A DNA stretch of 64,000 bases, from NCBI RefSeq assembly GCF_027887165.1, contig NC_077232.1, positions 83,905,541 through 83,969,540 on the forward strand. Reading direction: 5' to 3'. Each line of letters begins with the position of its first letter. The first letter of the stretch is position 1. Position numbers and translations under genes: made by a program. The notes beneath the pieces are model-generated. The model saw nothing but the letters and a program-made list of their open reading frames with translations, searched no databases and was not told the DNA's origin. This stretch comes from Monodelphis domestica (taxonomy: Eukaryota; Chordata; Mammalia; Didelphimorphia; Didelphidae). Shown piece after piece: positions 35,565 to 46,439 of the stretch.

Positions 35565-37376
35565 ATGAGCCAAGAAGAGCAGGTGGGTGACCGCCTCTCT
35601 GGCCCTCAGCCGCAGCCCCAGCCTCAGCCTGCGCGGTCGCTGGGCCCCCGCACTTTCACCATCGACAGCATTCTCAGGCCGGATCTGCGAGGGGCACGAA
35701 GGCCTGGATACTGCTGGGGGCCTCGGGGATTTAGCCCAGCCCATGAGCCTCAGCAGTACGAGGACCCAGATGAGGAGGAAGAGGAGGAAGAGGAAGCAGC
35801 GGTAGCCGTGGAGGTCGGGAGGCGCGATCTCGTCTCGGGTAGGCAAGCTGCTCTTCCACCCTCTCTCTGTACCCTCCTACCCTCCCCAACCCCTAGACTT
35901 CTATTCCCCCCCCCCACTCTTCTTCGCATATGCTAAGTGAGGGGCAACTCCGAGGGTTGGGGAGAACTCTTGGCTAGAATTCCAGAGACCTAGGTCCTAT
36001 TTAGTCCAGACAGTCCCCTCCTGAGGTTCAGTTTCTCTATTAAATGAACAGATTAGACTCGTATTCCGTAAAAGCCCATTTGGACTTGAGAATCTATCAA
36101 TCTATGATTCCTTTCACATTCATCCTTCTCTGAATCCCCAAATATGGTCTAGGTTCCTCTGGATAGCTATATCCTCACTGGGATCCTCTTTACCTCTCTT
36201 CTCCCTACTTCCCCATGCCTTTCCTCCTTCAATACATTCAGCTCCTACTCTGCATGTATATGTTTGGGGTGCCGGTGGGGTAGTGATATTTTTCTCCTTC
36301 CACTTACTTCTTCGAGGACTAAAGGTGATGGGGCTGGGGGTGGGAGTAGGCCCTATTCCAGTGTATCAAGACCCATATGGAGTGGGAAGGCTGCAGATTT
36401 CTGGAGGGGAGGAGGGAGATCGTGGAGGAGGAAGGAGCAGAAGGAAAAGGAAGTGATGGAGGAGTAGGAAGAAAAGGAGGAAGAGGGAAGGAAATGACTA
36501 GGAAAAGGAGGGAGAGGATAGAGAAGATCAGAAAGGAGAGGAGGAAAAGAAGGGGAAGGAAATCGAGAGGATATCCTCAAGAAAACGAACAGAGGGAAGA
36601 ATAGGGTAAGGAGGAAGAGGAAGGAGGAACTGAAAGAGGAGGATAAAAATTGTATAAAGCCCAGGGGAAGGGGAAGGAATGGAAGTGAGGGAAGGCCTGA
36701 TCTTCTGCCGTTTAGTATCAGACGGATCTCACCATCCGAGTTGTTCCACCCGGCAGGAAAGGCAGAGAGCAGTAGTCCGAGCCGGAGCCGGAGCCAGATT
36801 CGGAGCCTGAACCCAAGTAGGAGCAGGAGCACAAGCCGGACTCGCGGCTGGGACCCGGACCAGTATAGAGGGGCAGGCGGAGGCCTCCAAGGGGTCTCAA
36901 TGCCTAGGGAGCTGCTATGTCCCAGAGGGAGCAGCCCCGACACCACAGACCCCAGCGAGTGCCGAGCTGGGCCATCTTCTGGGCCGCAGTCCAGCAAAAA
37001 GAAGACCAGGACCATCTTCTCGAAGAGTCAAGTGTTCCAGTTGGAGGCTACGTTCGACGTGAAGCGCTACCTGAGCAGCGCTGAGCGTGCGGGCCTGGCT
37101 GCCTCCCTGCAGCTCACCGAGACGCAGGTGAAGATTTGGTTTCAAAACCGCAGAAACAAACTAAAGAGACAGCTGGCTGCCGAGCCCGATGGGCCAGTGG
37201 GTACCCAGGCGTCCGATCAGGCCCCGGAGATGCCGACCCTTTACAAGGACTCGGCCTTCCTCAGTCGCTATCTGTTGCCGCTGTCTCTTCCCCTTCTGTA
37301 TCCCGGGCACAGCTTCCCCTACCTCTGCCTCCCCCGGCCAGGGAAATATTTCAGTCTTCTCGATGGAGATGTATAA
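35565..37376 (+). CDS. SOHO-1: SOHo (HMX4-type) homeodomain transcription factor (two coding exons)
   Basis: Coding exons are 35565-35838 and 36757-37376 (297 aa). The start has a good context (gcgccATGa). The upstream frame stays open, but the DNA there is pyrimidine-rich flank. The phase-1 splice (donor cgg|gtaggc, acceptor cggcag|ga) is in the same place and phase as in HMX1. Residues 14-22 are a Pro/Gln repeat, 31-37 (FTIDSIL) an EH1-like repressor motif, 66-77 acidic, and 97-122 rich in Ser-Arg. The homeodomain (172-231) has Trp48, Gln50 and Asn51 intact and differs from HMX1 at only four residues (V7I, R10K, S18A, W56L). NRRNKLKRQ with Leu56 fits SOHo rather than HMX1, 2 or 3. The tail ([15 protein letters not shown]...) is short and HMX-like. 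SOHo acts in eye, ear and sensory ganglia in birds and fish. The gene appears intact. A lineage-specific HMX1 duplicate is the alternative. Confidence 0.9.
35839..36756 (+). other. SOHo intron
   Basis: This 918-bp phase-1 intron has the donor gtaggc (weaker than consensus) and the acceptor ttccacccggcag. Most of 36370-36700 is purine-rich on the sense strand. An alternative acceptor at 36714-36715 would be out of frame with the homeodomain. Confidence 0.8.
36996..37175 (+). other. SOHo homeobox
   Basis: The 60 codons begin [10 protein letters not shown] and end [10 protein letters not shown]. Codons 19-54 (37050-37157) encode exactly the same 36 residues as HMX1 and differ at only 10 of 108 bases, all in third positions. 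Codons 1-18 differ at 19 of 54 bases and codons 55-60 at 6 of 18. Confidence 0.95.
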
Positions 37377-37800
37377 AAGCCTCCCTTTTCTTCCCTCATG
37401 CGCTCGACTTTCTACCGCTTTACACACATTTTCCCCTATCTTTCCCCCTTCCCCTCTTTGAGAATCTTTGCTGTCTCATTTCTCTTTTCTCCATTGCCCT
37501 CTCTGTTGATTTACTCTATTTCTTCTTCTTTTCTTTCTCCCCCCCCTCCCTCTATCTCCCACTCTTCCTCTCCTCAATCACCCTTTCTTCCTTTCTAACT
37601 CTCACTAAATCCTAAATAATAGAGTTCCCCAGCTCCTTTATTTTTTGGTACCTTTAATTTATCTCCCCCAAATATTTCCCCTTCCTCCTCCTGTTTATTT
37701 CTTCAGTTTCAAACCCCTAATACCAAATATTTCTATGCAAATCTTTCGCTTTCCTGAAGGATTTATTTGCTCTCTTCTTCTGCTCCACCATTTCTCCCTA
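37377..37800 (+). other. SOHo 3' flank, pyrimidine-rich, poly(A) site not found
   Basis: Pyrimidine-rich DNA follows the stop codon, which itself lies in a TATAAAAG word. I see no canonical AATAAA in the next 400 bases, so the end of the transcript cannot be placed. Confidence 0.5.
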
Positions 37801-39500
37801 TCCCCCACACAGACCCAGTTATAATGAGAATCATTGTTCTAAGACCAGCTTTTTTGGCCCAACTAAGACCAGGAGTCAGAGGGAAGGCAGTCATTTGGGC
37901 ATCTTTCCTTGGCAGTGTCTAACCCAAATTTCTCTAGATCAAGGGATGGCCTCTTATTCCCTGCAGTATGGTGAAGTTCAGCTCCAGGATCCCAGTATAG
38001 GTCTGGGTCCTACCTTCTTTCCTACTTCCTCAGAATGCAAGGGATCCAAGAGACCATACAGCATTGGTGAGATGGGCCCAGCAACATCCTCAGCCCATCC
38101 TAGCTGGCAGGAACTGCACATCATTCCCTGCTATACCACTCCCAGCTCTGACACCCTTCCTGACCCTTCAGCACCAACCTTCCCTCTGTCGCATCTTCTC
38201 TTTTCCAAGGTCCCCCATTCTGCTTCTCTTATTTTCACTTCAAAACAAAACAAAACAAAAATGCAACTCAATGTTGTCTGTTCTCCTCAAATTTCTATTA
38301 GCCGCCAGCCTCCTCTAGCCATGGTGGGAAATCAGCAATCTTAGAAGAAAAGGGGGGTTATGATCTTCCTCTTGACTATCTATTTTCCTTTTAAAGGGCC
38401 CCACAATTCCCATGCTGCACCCTTCCCCCCACCAAGGACATACACATAGACACCTAACACAACATATCCTGAAGATTTATAGGATGGGAAAGGGGGAAGA
38501 ATTAGAGTGCAAGTCAGATTGAGAAGCCAGATGCAAAGTAGGAAGAGTGATGGAGTAGGAAAACTGAGTTCAAAGCTCACCTGACATTAACTCACTGAAT
38601 AACCTCAGATAAGAATTTCTCTGAACCTCAGTTTTTTGTTGTTGTTTTTTTAAATCTGGAAAGTCAACAGGTTGAATTGGATGATCTCTAAAATTCTCTT
38701 CAAATACTTTTAATTTTCTATATTCTGAAATCCATTCTTACTCTAAAATAGATAAAAAATCTATTATTTTAGGCCTTTAGCTACCAAAAGGTTTATCCCA
38801 GATGGAAGATACGAAATTTGGGCAAGTCAGTGTGCCTCAGGAAGAAGAACAAATCGCAGATTCTCCTGTCCCTCTTTCTCTGACCTGAGATTTTCAAACC
38901 CAAGGGAGACCCTAATGAGTTGAGTCATTAGTGACTCTAATAAGGCAACTTTCTCTCCTAAAGCAAATTGATGTTAGAAAATTGGAGGTATGCTTCAAAA
39001 GTGATCTAACATTACTGTGAGTGCTGTATATTCCTCCTCACCAAGGGAATTTCATCCTTTTTGTCCATATGAACAATTCCTGAGGGTAGTCCTAGACAAA
39101 GAATCCTTAACCTTTGGTGTGTGATTTAAAAAAAATTATGATAACTGAATTTCAATATAATCTATTTCCTTTTTAATCTTATATATTTTATTTATGCATT
39201 TAAAAATACAGTCCTGAGAACAGGCCCATGGATTTTACCAGACTGCTAAAGAAATCCATGATCCAAAAAAGGTTTAGAACTCCTACACTAGAGTATGTGG
39301 ACAGGAGATTTTCAGGAAAGGAAAAGACCTCTCAGTGTCCCTCAAATCCCAGTCATGTTTGTGAGGAATTGCATTGCCTCTGAAGCAGATTGATGGGGCA
39401 GCAACCTAGCTGAACACTAGCAGACCCAAATGGTGGAGTCTGGAGGGTATGTGTGGGCTGACAACTCTGGAGAGAGTATAACCGAACTTCAAAGGACCCC
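37800..39500. other. Intergenic DNA with a MIR-like fragment
   Basis: Mostly single-copy. A MIR-like piece on the + strand lies at 38520-38740 (actgaataacctcagataag, tctctgaacctcag). A small CAAAA repeat lies at about 38244-38262. No gene recognised; an open frame at 37895-38344 has no similarity I know. Confidence 0.4.
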
Positions 39501-39507
39501 GGTAGGG

Positions 39508-39718
39508 GGGTGGGAGCAGCTAGGTGACTCAGTGAATAAAGATCCAGGCCAGGAGATGGGAGGTCCTGGGTTCAAAATCTGTCCTCAGATACTTCCTAGC
39601 TGTGTGAACCCTGGGCAAATCATTTAACTCCCATTTGCCTAGCCCTTTCTACTCTTCTGCTTTAGAACCAATATATAGTATTGATTATAAGATGGAATGA
39701 AGGTAAAGGTTTAAAAAG
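39508..39718 (+). repeat. tRNA-type marsupial SINE
   Basis: It has the complete order: gagcagctaggtgactcag head, gtcctgggttcaaaatc B-box region, cttcctagctgtgtgaaccc core, and a tail near aatatatagtattgattata. It lies just downstream of the SINE-free stretch. Confidence 0.88.
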
Positions 39719-39724
39719 AAGACC

Positions 39725-40260
39725 TTAGAGATCCCTTAGGTGAACCCCTATCTGAACACGAATCTCTTCTATAGCACATCTGATAAGTGGTCAATCAGTC
39801 TTTTCTTCAAAGTTTCTAGTGTTGTGGTTCTGAGGTAGAACAAAACACTTTGGAACAGCTCAGATTGTTATGAAGTCCCTTCCCTAATCTGAGCCCATTT
39901 CTGCCTCTGCAAATCCTTCCTTCTACTACAGGTCTCCTCTTTGGGACCCAATAAAACAATTCTGTATGACAGCCTTTCTCTGTGATAATTCTACAACTAT
40001 ATGAAGACAGCTATCATGTTCTCCCTGTATCTTCTCTTCTCCAGGCCAAACAGTCACAGTTCCTAAAAGCAGTTGTTATACCCTCATAGTCTCAATTTTG
40101 TGCACCACACTGGCCCCCTTAATTTGGATAGGCTCCAGTTTGTCCAAGTAGCTCCTAAATTATGACTCCTACAAATAAACAGGATAATATAGACATGATA
40201 TAGCTTAGGTCTAGGATAGAATTCTTATTTTGGATGTGGTAACTCAATGCAGCCCCAAAG
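39725..40260 (-). repeat. CR1/L3-like LINE remnant
   Basis: Phrases typical of CR1/L3 read from the antisense side: a gacagctatcatgttctccc block, tcttctcttctccaggccaa, and a cagtttgtccaagtagctcc block. Ancient and non-coding now. Family assignment from memory. Confidence 0.55.
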
Positions 40261-40467
40261 GTGGTCAAATGGTATATTTGTTTTGCTTTGGCTGCCATTT
40301 TACACTACTTTGTTGGTTTTGGAAATGATTGGGACAAAGTTGCTTTTCCTCTCTGGGTCTCAGTATTCTCTGTAAAATAAGAGTCCTACCAGATGGTCTC
40401 TAAGGGGTCCTAGACCACTGTATTACATTAGACAAAAACTGTTAGCATTCAAGAAGTATTATCTTGC

Positions 40468-40655
40468 TTTTTTCCTTCCTTCCTTCCTTCCATCTCCTAT
40501 ACTCTTTTATTTTTCTTTCTCTTCCTTTCTCTTTTCTTATCCTTTCCCCTCCTTTCCGTTTCCTTTTTTCTCTCCTCCCTCCCTCTCTTCTTTTTACTTT
40601 TTCTTTCTCTTTGTTTCTTTGCTCCTTCTTTCTTTCTTTCTTTCTTTCTTCTTTC

Positions 40656-40686
<31 letters not shown>

Positions 40687-40955
40687 TTCTTTCTTTCTTC
40701 TTTCTTTCTTCCTTCCTTCCTTCCTCTTCCTCCTTCCTCCTTTCCCTCCTTCCCTCCTTCCTCCTTCCCTCCTTCCCTCCTTCCCTCCTTCCCTCCCTCC
40801 CTCCTTCCCTCCTCCTCCTTCCCTCCTTCCCTCCTCCTTTCTCCTTCCCTTCCTTCCTCCTTCCTTCCTCCTTCCTTCCTTCCTTCCTCCTTCCTTCTTC
40901 TCTTTCTTCTCTTCTTTCTTCTTTCTTTCTTTCTTTCTTTCTTCTTCTTTCTTCT

Positions 40956-40996
<41 letters not shown>

Positions 40997-41200
40997 TTTC
41001 TTTCTTTTCTTCTTCTTTCTTCTTTCTTTCTTTTTCTTCCTTTCTTCTTTCTTCCCTCCTTTCTTCCTCCTTTCTTCCTTCCTTCCTTTCCTTCCTTCCT
41101 TCCTTCCTTCCTTTCTTTCTTTCTTCTTTCTCTCTTTCTCTCTTCTCTCTTTCTCTCGTTCTTCCTTCTCTTCTTCTCCTTCTTTCTCTCTTTCTCTCTT

Positions 41201-41236
<36 letters not shown>

Positions 41237-41290
41237 CTTTCTCTCTTATTTCTCTCTTTCTCTCTTTATTTCTCTCTTTCTCTCTTTATT

Positions 41291-41321
<31 letters not shown>

Positions 41322-41352
41322 CTTTCTTTCTCTCTTTCTCTCTTTTTCTCCT
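40468..41352. repeat. Long polypyrimidine microsatellite tract
   Basis: Nearly 900 bp of almost pure C and T. It changes in blocks from CCTT and TTTC units to CCTCC/CCTT units (40720-40900), back to TTTC (40905-41100), then to TCTC/TTTC units. The open frames across it (all Phe, Ser, Leu, Pro) are artefacts. Such tracts can form triplex DNA and are usually length-variable. Confidence 0.95.
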
Positions 41353-42051
41353 TACCCTGGTCTAAAGCCTATGCCATAGCTCACTAAGGGTTCCTGGAGC
41401 CATTGCCTATATTCTGAATCAGCTTTTAACCACAGCATCAGCATATCCGGGACCCTTTTAAAGCTGTTGTTTTTAATTCACAAAAAATCCATTTCCCCCA
41501 AATGAGGACTTCAAATTCTCCTTTGCAAAGGTGGTGAGAGAAACCTACTTGTGGCCCCTCTGGGCATCAGAAGCCCTAGCATTGATTCTAATTCCAGTCT
41601 TAAAGTAGATAGCATTAGCCCTAATGGTTTTGCTGATGATTCAACTCCTTTTTCTCTAAAAGCCACCCTCCTCACCCCACCCTGACCCACCTTCCTTGGC
41701 CTTTTTAAAAAATTTCCTCCAACCTGCTCACCCAAAGGCCCCTATATTTATAGGACTTGACTCATCAACTGAGAAGAATCAGCACTGGGGAGAAGACACT
41801 AAAAGAGAATTACTTTGTTTTTTTTGGAATCAGGTTTTTAAAAAGGAGAGTTTCTACTTCAGAGATGTGGGATCAAGCAGGAGGAAAAAAAAACAAATAA
41901 TACAAGTTACAGGAAACAATAATTGGGCTATTGTCCCAGATATTTTAAGACTTAAAGCCACAGAGTTAAGAACTATAGATTCACAAAAGTCACAATTACA
42001 GAGAAAGTTGGAATTGTATGGGTCTTTAGAACACAGAATATAGAATTTAGT

Positions 42052-42245
42052 AAAAAGAAAACCTTTATCTTCCAATATAGAATCAATACCAGGTCTTGGT
42101 TCCATAGCAGAAGAGTGGTAAGGGCTGGACAATGGAAGTTAAATAACTTGACAGGAATCACATAGCTAGCAAGTGTTTGAGGCCAGATTTGAACTCCCAT
42201 CTCCAGGCCTGGCTCTCAATCCACTGAACCACCTAGCTACACCTC
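42052..42245 (-). repeat. tRNA-type marsupial SINE, reverse orientation
   Basis: The end of the block, ggcctggctctcaatccact, is the reverse of the SINE head; gatttgaactcccatctcca covers the B box. The tail (tcttccaatatagaatcaat) lies at the left. Moderately diverged. Confidence 0.88.
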
Positions 42246-42879
42246 CCCCTGTCCCAAGGAATATAGAATTTCAAAACTGGAAGGGACCTTAAAACATGGA
42301 AAGAACAATGTTAGAGTTAGAGGGACGGTAGAGTGCTGAATACTTGAATAGTTCACATGGACATTGGATTAATCATACTGATAAATGTCAAAACCATTAC
42401 TGTAATTGGGGTGGTGTTCCACTTTGCCTCTAAAGCACAGAATATCAGACTGAGAAGGGACCTTATGAATCACCCAGGCAAATCATCTGCAAAATGAAGA
42501 TTTTATAGAAGGGGTAGCTGTGGCCTAGAGAGGGGCAATGACTTAAAGAATTCTAGAATGGCATTAGGACCAGAGAGGGGAGTATAGTTGCTTTCAGAGT
42601 ACTTTACTCGTTACCATTTTCCATTTTACCCACTCTCAAAGCGGAGGCTCTTAAGTTAGAAACACTTTCTCAATGGCCCTAAAAAGATGTGTTTCAATGA
42701 CTATGTCTTTTTAAGCTCAGCCAAGACCCAGCCAAGATCACTTTTTCCCAATAATGAATTTAATTGCCTTCCAAAGATGTGAAATTAGCAAACAAGAGCT
42801 GGGTCGACATATTATTGATAGTATTATTAACAATCAAAATAAGCACTTTTCTGGTTTTTTTGGTGTGCTACTAATGAAT

Positions 42880-43530
42880 AGGTCCATTAAAAGTCTTCTT
42901 AATATAAATGAAAAGGTGACACTCAAAGTCCATCAGCTTAGATCTCAGTTCCAGTCCTGCTTATTATCGATATGATCTTGGACACACAATTTCTCTTTCT
43001 CCTAAGCATCTGTCTTCATCTGTAAAACAGGACTAAGATATTTGCATTATGTACCCACAGGGCTGTTTTTAGGACAATTTTTCAAAGGTACTTCAGTAAT
43101 AGTAATATCTCTGGCTTTTTAAAGCTCACAGAATAGTAACTTTCTCAAGAGCTTAATAAGGTACATAATGCAAATATTATTATTCTCATTTTACAGATGA
43201 GGAAACTGAGGCATAGAATGATGCGTCTAACCATTTGTAAAATGGGGATAATGATTTTCCCACCATCTGACTTAGAGTATTGTTGTGAGGAAAGACCTTT
43301 ATAAATATGAAAAAGCTACAGAAATTCTATCTTTTCCTCCTCTTTCTCATTCTTCCCCTCCTCTTCCTTTTTAGGAGTGTTAATCTAATTTCTATAGACG
43401 AGGACATTGAGACTTTGAGAGTTGAGGTGATTTGCCCATAGTCACATAACTATTTAGGGATAGAGGAAGGGATTTCTATTAAGAATCTGGGCTGCAACTC
43501 CATCCCAGGTCTCCTGACTTCAGATTCATT
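42880..43530. repeat. Cluster of MIR/CORE-SINE remnants
   Basis: Positions 42880-43050 read forward (tctgtcttcatctgtaaaac). Positions 43100-43240 read in reverse (ctcattttacagatgaggaa then actgaggcatag). Positions 43370-43520 read in reverse (tttgcccatagtcacataac). Confidence 0.5.
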
Positions 43531-43686
43531 GATCTTTCTATTATATCATAGAAATTTCATATCAGAGCCCTCACTTGGAAGAAATAAGGCTAGATCTTCA
43601 AGGTGTCAAAAGCAATGCCTAAGGTCAAGCAAATAATGCCCATTTGTCATAAAAAACTGGATGCCTAATTAAAAAAAAAGGCATTA

Positions 43687-43885
43687 AAGGGGCAGCTCTG
43701 TGACTCAGTGTATTGAGAGTCAAGCCTAGAGATGGCAGGTCCTGGGTTCAAATCTGACCTCAGATACTTCCTAACTGTGTGACTCTGGGCAAGTCCCTTA
43801 ACCTCCATTACCCAGCCCTTACCACTCTTCTGCCTTGGAACCATGATATTGATTCTAAGATGGAAGGTAAAGGGTTTAAGATAAA
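43687..43885 (+). repeat. tRNA-type marsupial SINE
   Basis: Clear full-length copy: aggggcagctctgtgactca head, cctgggttcaaatctgacct B-box region, tgtgtgactctgggcaagtc core and gattctaagatggaaggtaa tail. Confidence 0.9.
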
Positions 43886-44337
43886 TAGATAAATAAAAAT
43901 AGGAATTAGATGTGATGAGGATGGCATTTACAAAAGCAAAGAGAGAGGGAGCTCAAATTTTACTCATTAAAGGTGTGATTTTGAACAAATCAATCCAATT
44001 CCTGAGGCTCAGTTTTCTCATTTGTAAAATGGAGTGATTGACAAATTACCTATGTTCCAGGGTTTTTCTAAAGAAAGTCTTTTGCAAACCTTTCTGTCCT
44101 AGATAAATAGGCTATTATCCGTTTAACTTAATCATGTAAAATCAGAATAGCCATACTATACCTGGTTGGTGAACAATGCTACTATTTAGAAGTTCTTCAC
44201 TTACTTTGTCTCAGAGATCTCTTGGAAGATTTGGAGAAATCTGTGCACTTCTTCTGAGAATTCTGGCTTCAAATGAACAAAATAGAATAAAAAGTGTTAC
44301 AATTAAATTATAGTTATAAAAAGCATATATATTTTAA

Positions 44338-44510
44338 AGGCAGTGAGATAGCACAGTGGATAGAGTGCCAATAAGGAGGACCTGGTTCAAATCTGCCCTT
44401 GGATACTTTTGACATGTGTGACCCTGGGCAATGATTGCCTACCTCTTGCTACTCTTCTGTCTTATAACTGATACTAAGGCAGAAGGTAGAAGTTTGAAAA
44501 AAATAAAAAA
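44338..44510 (+). repeat. tRNA-type marsupial SINE, shortened
   Basis: Same family with small internal losses: agatagcacagtggatagag head, acctggttcaaatctgccct B-box region, and a gatactaaggcagaaggtag tail followed by an A-rich end. Confidence 0.82.
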
Positions 44511-44699
44511 AATGCACATTTTAAAAAGTTTATGGACTCTAGGTAAAGAATCCCTAATGTAGACAGGATGTTTAATGGGATAATGAAAAAAACCCTAACT
44601 CTAATTGTAAAACAGAGGGATCAAAATCATGGAAGACAACAAATTTCTCCATTTTTGGGGGCACCCAATGTGGTGTGGTTATTGGCAAGAGTTCAGTCC

Positions 44700-45560
44700 G
44701 AAATAAATTAAATTCAACAAATACCTAAAATAATTATTTGCTGCATAAATGAAAATGTGCTGGTATTAAGGATATGAAGATAAAACACAGGTCCTGTTCT
44801 TGAGGCCCCTACAATTGTACAGGGGCCAAAGACATATTACAGAAATAACCTTATGTAAGGAGGAGTGAGAAAAATATAGAGGAGATGGATGCAGACAAAA
44901 TGCTAAAAGACTGTTGCAAAAGAAAAGAGCAGTGGATCTGAAGTCAGGGGACCTGGGTTTAAATGATAGCTTTAAAAAAATAAATAAATGATTGCTTTGA
45001 TTTTGACATTGTGACCCCTCTGAGATTTAGTTTCTTCATCTAAAGAATGTGTGGGTTCTATTCAATTACTTCAAATGTCTGCCCCACCCCCACTCTAAAT
45101 CTGGGATATATGGAAGGAAATATCACTGCTCCTTTGAGGAGGATTGGAAATGGCTTCATTGAAGAGGGTGTTGCTGATCTAGGGTTTGAAGAAAGGGAGA
45201 GACTTCAGTGGGCAGAGATTGGGATTGCGAGTGGGGAGAATCTGATCTAAGAATGATTGATGGTTTTGAACAAAGTTGAAGAGATATGAGACATCAGAAT
45301 AAGAATAGAGGTTAGAAAATTAGCTCAGAGGGCTAGTAGGTAGAATGTATGAAAGACAGACATAAAGGCAGATAAAGCTGGAAAGATAGGTTGAAGCCAG
45401 ATTTGGAGGGCCAAGGCCTGAATTTGCAAGCAACTGGGAGACATGGAAGGGTTCTCAGTGGCTGCTTGACATGGCAAAATAGAAAACTTATTTGGGCTTA
45501 CTGTAGAAGATAGATGGGAGGAAAATGTCTGGAGGAAATAATGCCAGTTATGAGGTAGGT
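44700..45560. repeat. L2-like LINE remnant
   Basis: It contains blocks such as tcctgttcttgaggccccta, ggccaaggcctgaatttgca and tcagtggctgcttgacatgg that fit ancient L2 3' regions. No coding capacity. Assignment from memory. Confidence 0.45.
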
Positions 45561-45641
45561 CTAATAGTCGGCACTATCAACTGTTGAAAATCTTCTTCCT
45601 AAGATAGGTAGCAGAATGCTGATGGGTAGATGATCTAGGTA

Positions 45642-45853
45642 TGTGTCGGCCAACCTATGGAACATGTGCCAGAGGGGACTATTCCCTCCCATTCTCCACT
45701 GTGCCTTAGGACATTTCTCCCATCACCTGCCCCTTTTCCCAGCAGCCCAATGGGACTGCTTCCTCCTTCCCCTGTCTTGGGTAAGGGGGCAGCTCACATG
45801 TGGTGTGAGGGTTGCAGTTTGGGAACTCGGCCTCAAAGATTTGACATCACTAG
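45642..45853. mobile_element. Short non-autonomous hAT element
   Basis: It is related to the element at 658-1141: both have the ccaacctatgg / gcgaatctatgg type of left end and a Pro/Ser-coding CT-rich interior (cagcagcccaatgggactgc matches the style of the first copy). It is flanked by the 8-bp target duplication tctaggta (45634-45641) and tctaggtg (45854-45861). No transposase. Confidence 0.75.
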
Positions 45854-46439
45854 TCTAGGTGGCTACTTTAATAAATAGATAAGCATGGCATATAACTAAC
45901 TTATCTATTTTAAAACTATACAATTAGCATATATTGTTTGTCCTTTTAGGTATTTTGGACATTTTCCTCCCTACCTCCCTAAAAGTTTCATCAGGTATTT
46001 GATTTATATTCCTTATAAAAAAGGGTTCATTACAGAAAAAAGGGAAAATTCTTTCCATCTCCTGTTCCTAAAGCTTTTTATAATGAATTGTGGAGAAAAT
46101 ACAAATGAAGTTTTTGCAACTCTCAACACTATGAATAGTATTACAAGCATGATAATATTCTCCTCTGGTGGCCCCAGATTCAAGAAGTCACTACAATACT
46201 GCTTAAAATTCAGTGGCAAACATGTCCTAAGGCTATACATCTGGGTAGATTTCTCATCACAAAACCCACTGGCAGCCTAGTCTGGAAGTGCATGTCCAAG
46301 GCAGTGGCTGGTTGGGAGGAAGAGAAGGGAGACTTACTGTTCAGGATGGGGAATTTCTGATAGGCACAAGGAAGAATTTCTTGACTGAAATATGGTTAAG
46401 GGAAGGGAAAGCTCTCCAGGGACAGGGACAAGAGAAACA

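Noticed and set aside
36714-36756. Alternative splice acceptor (tttag at 36715) for SOHo exon 2
   Set aside because: It would put the homeodomain out of frame with the phase-1 exon 1; the acceptor at 36755-36756 keeps the frame.
36353-37015. 220-residue open frame on the - strand over the SOHo intron and exon 2
   Set aside because: It is the complement of the purine-rich intron and of SOHo coding sequence; no independent evidence.
37895-38344. 149-residue open frame downstream of SOHo
   Set aside because: Low-complexity Ser/Pro/Leu translation with no similarity, no splice context and no CpG-island promoter.
40464-41387. 307- and 248-residue open frames made of Phe, Ser, Leu and Pro
   Set aside because: They are readings of the polypyrimidine microsatellite, which has no stop codons by composition.
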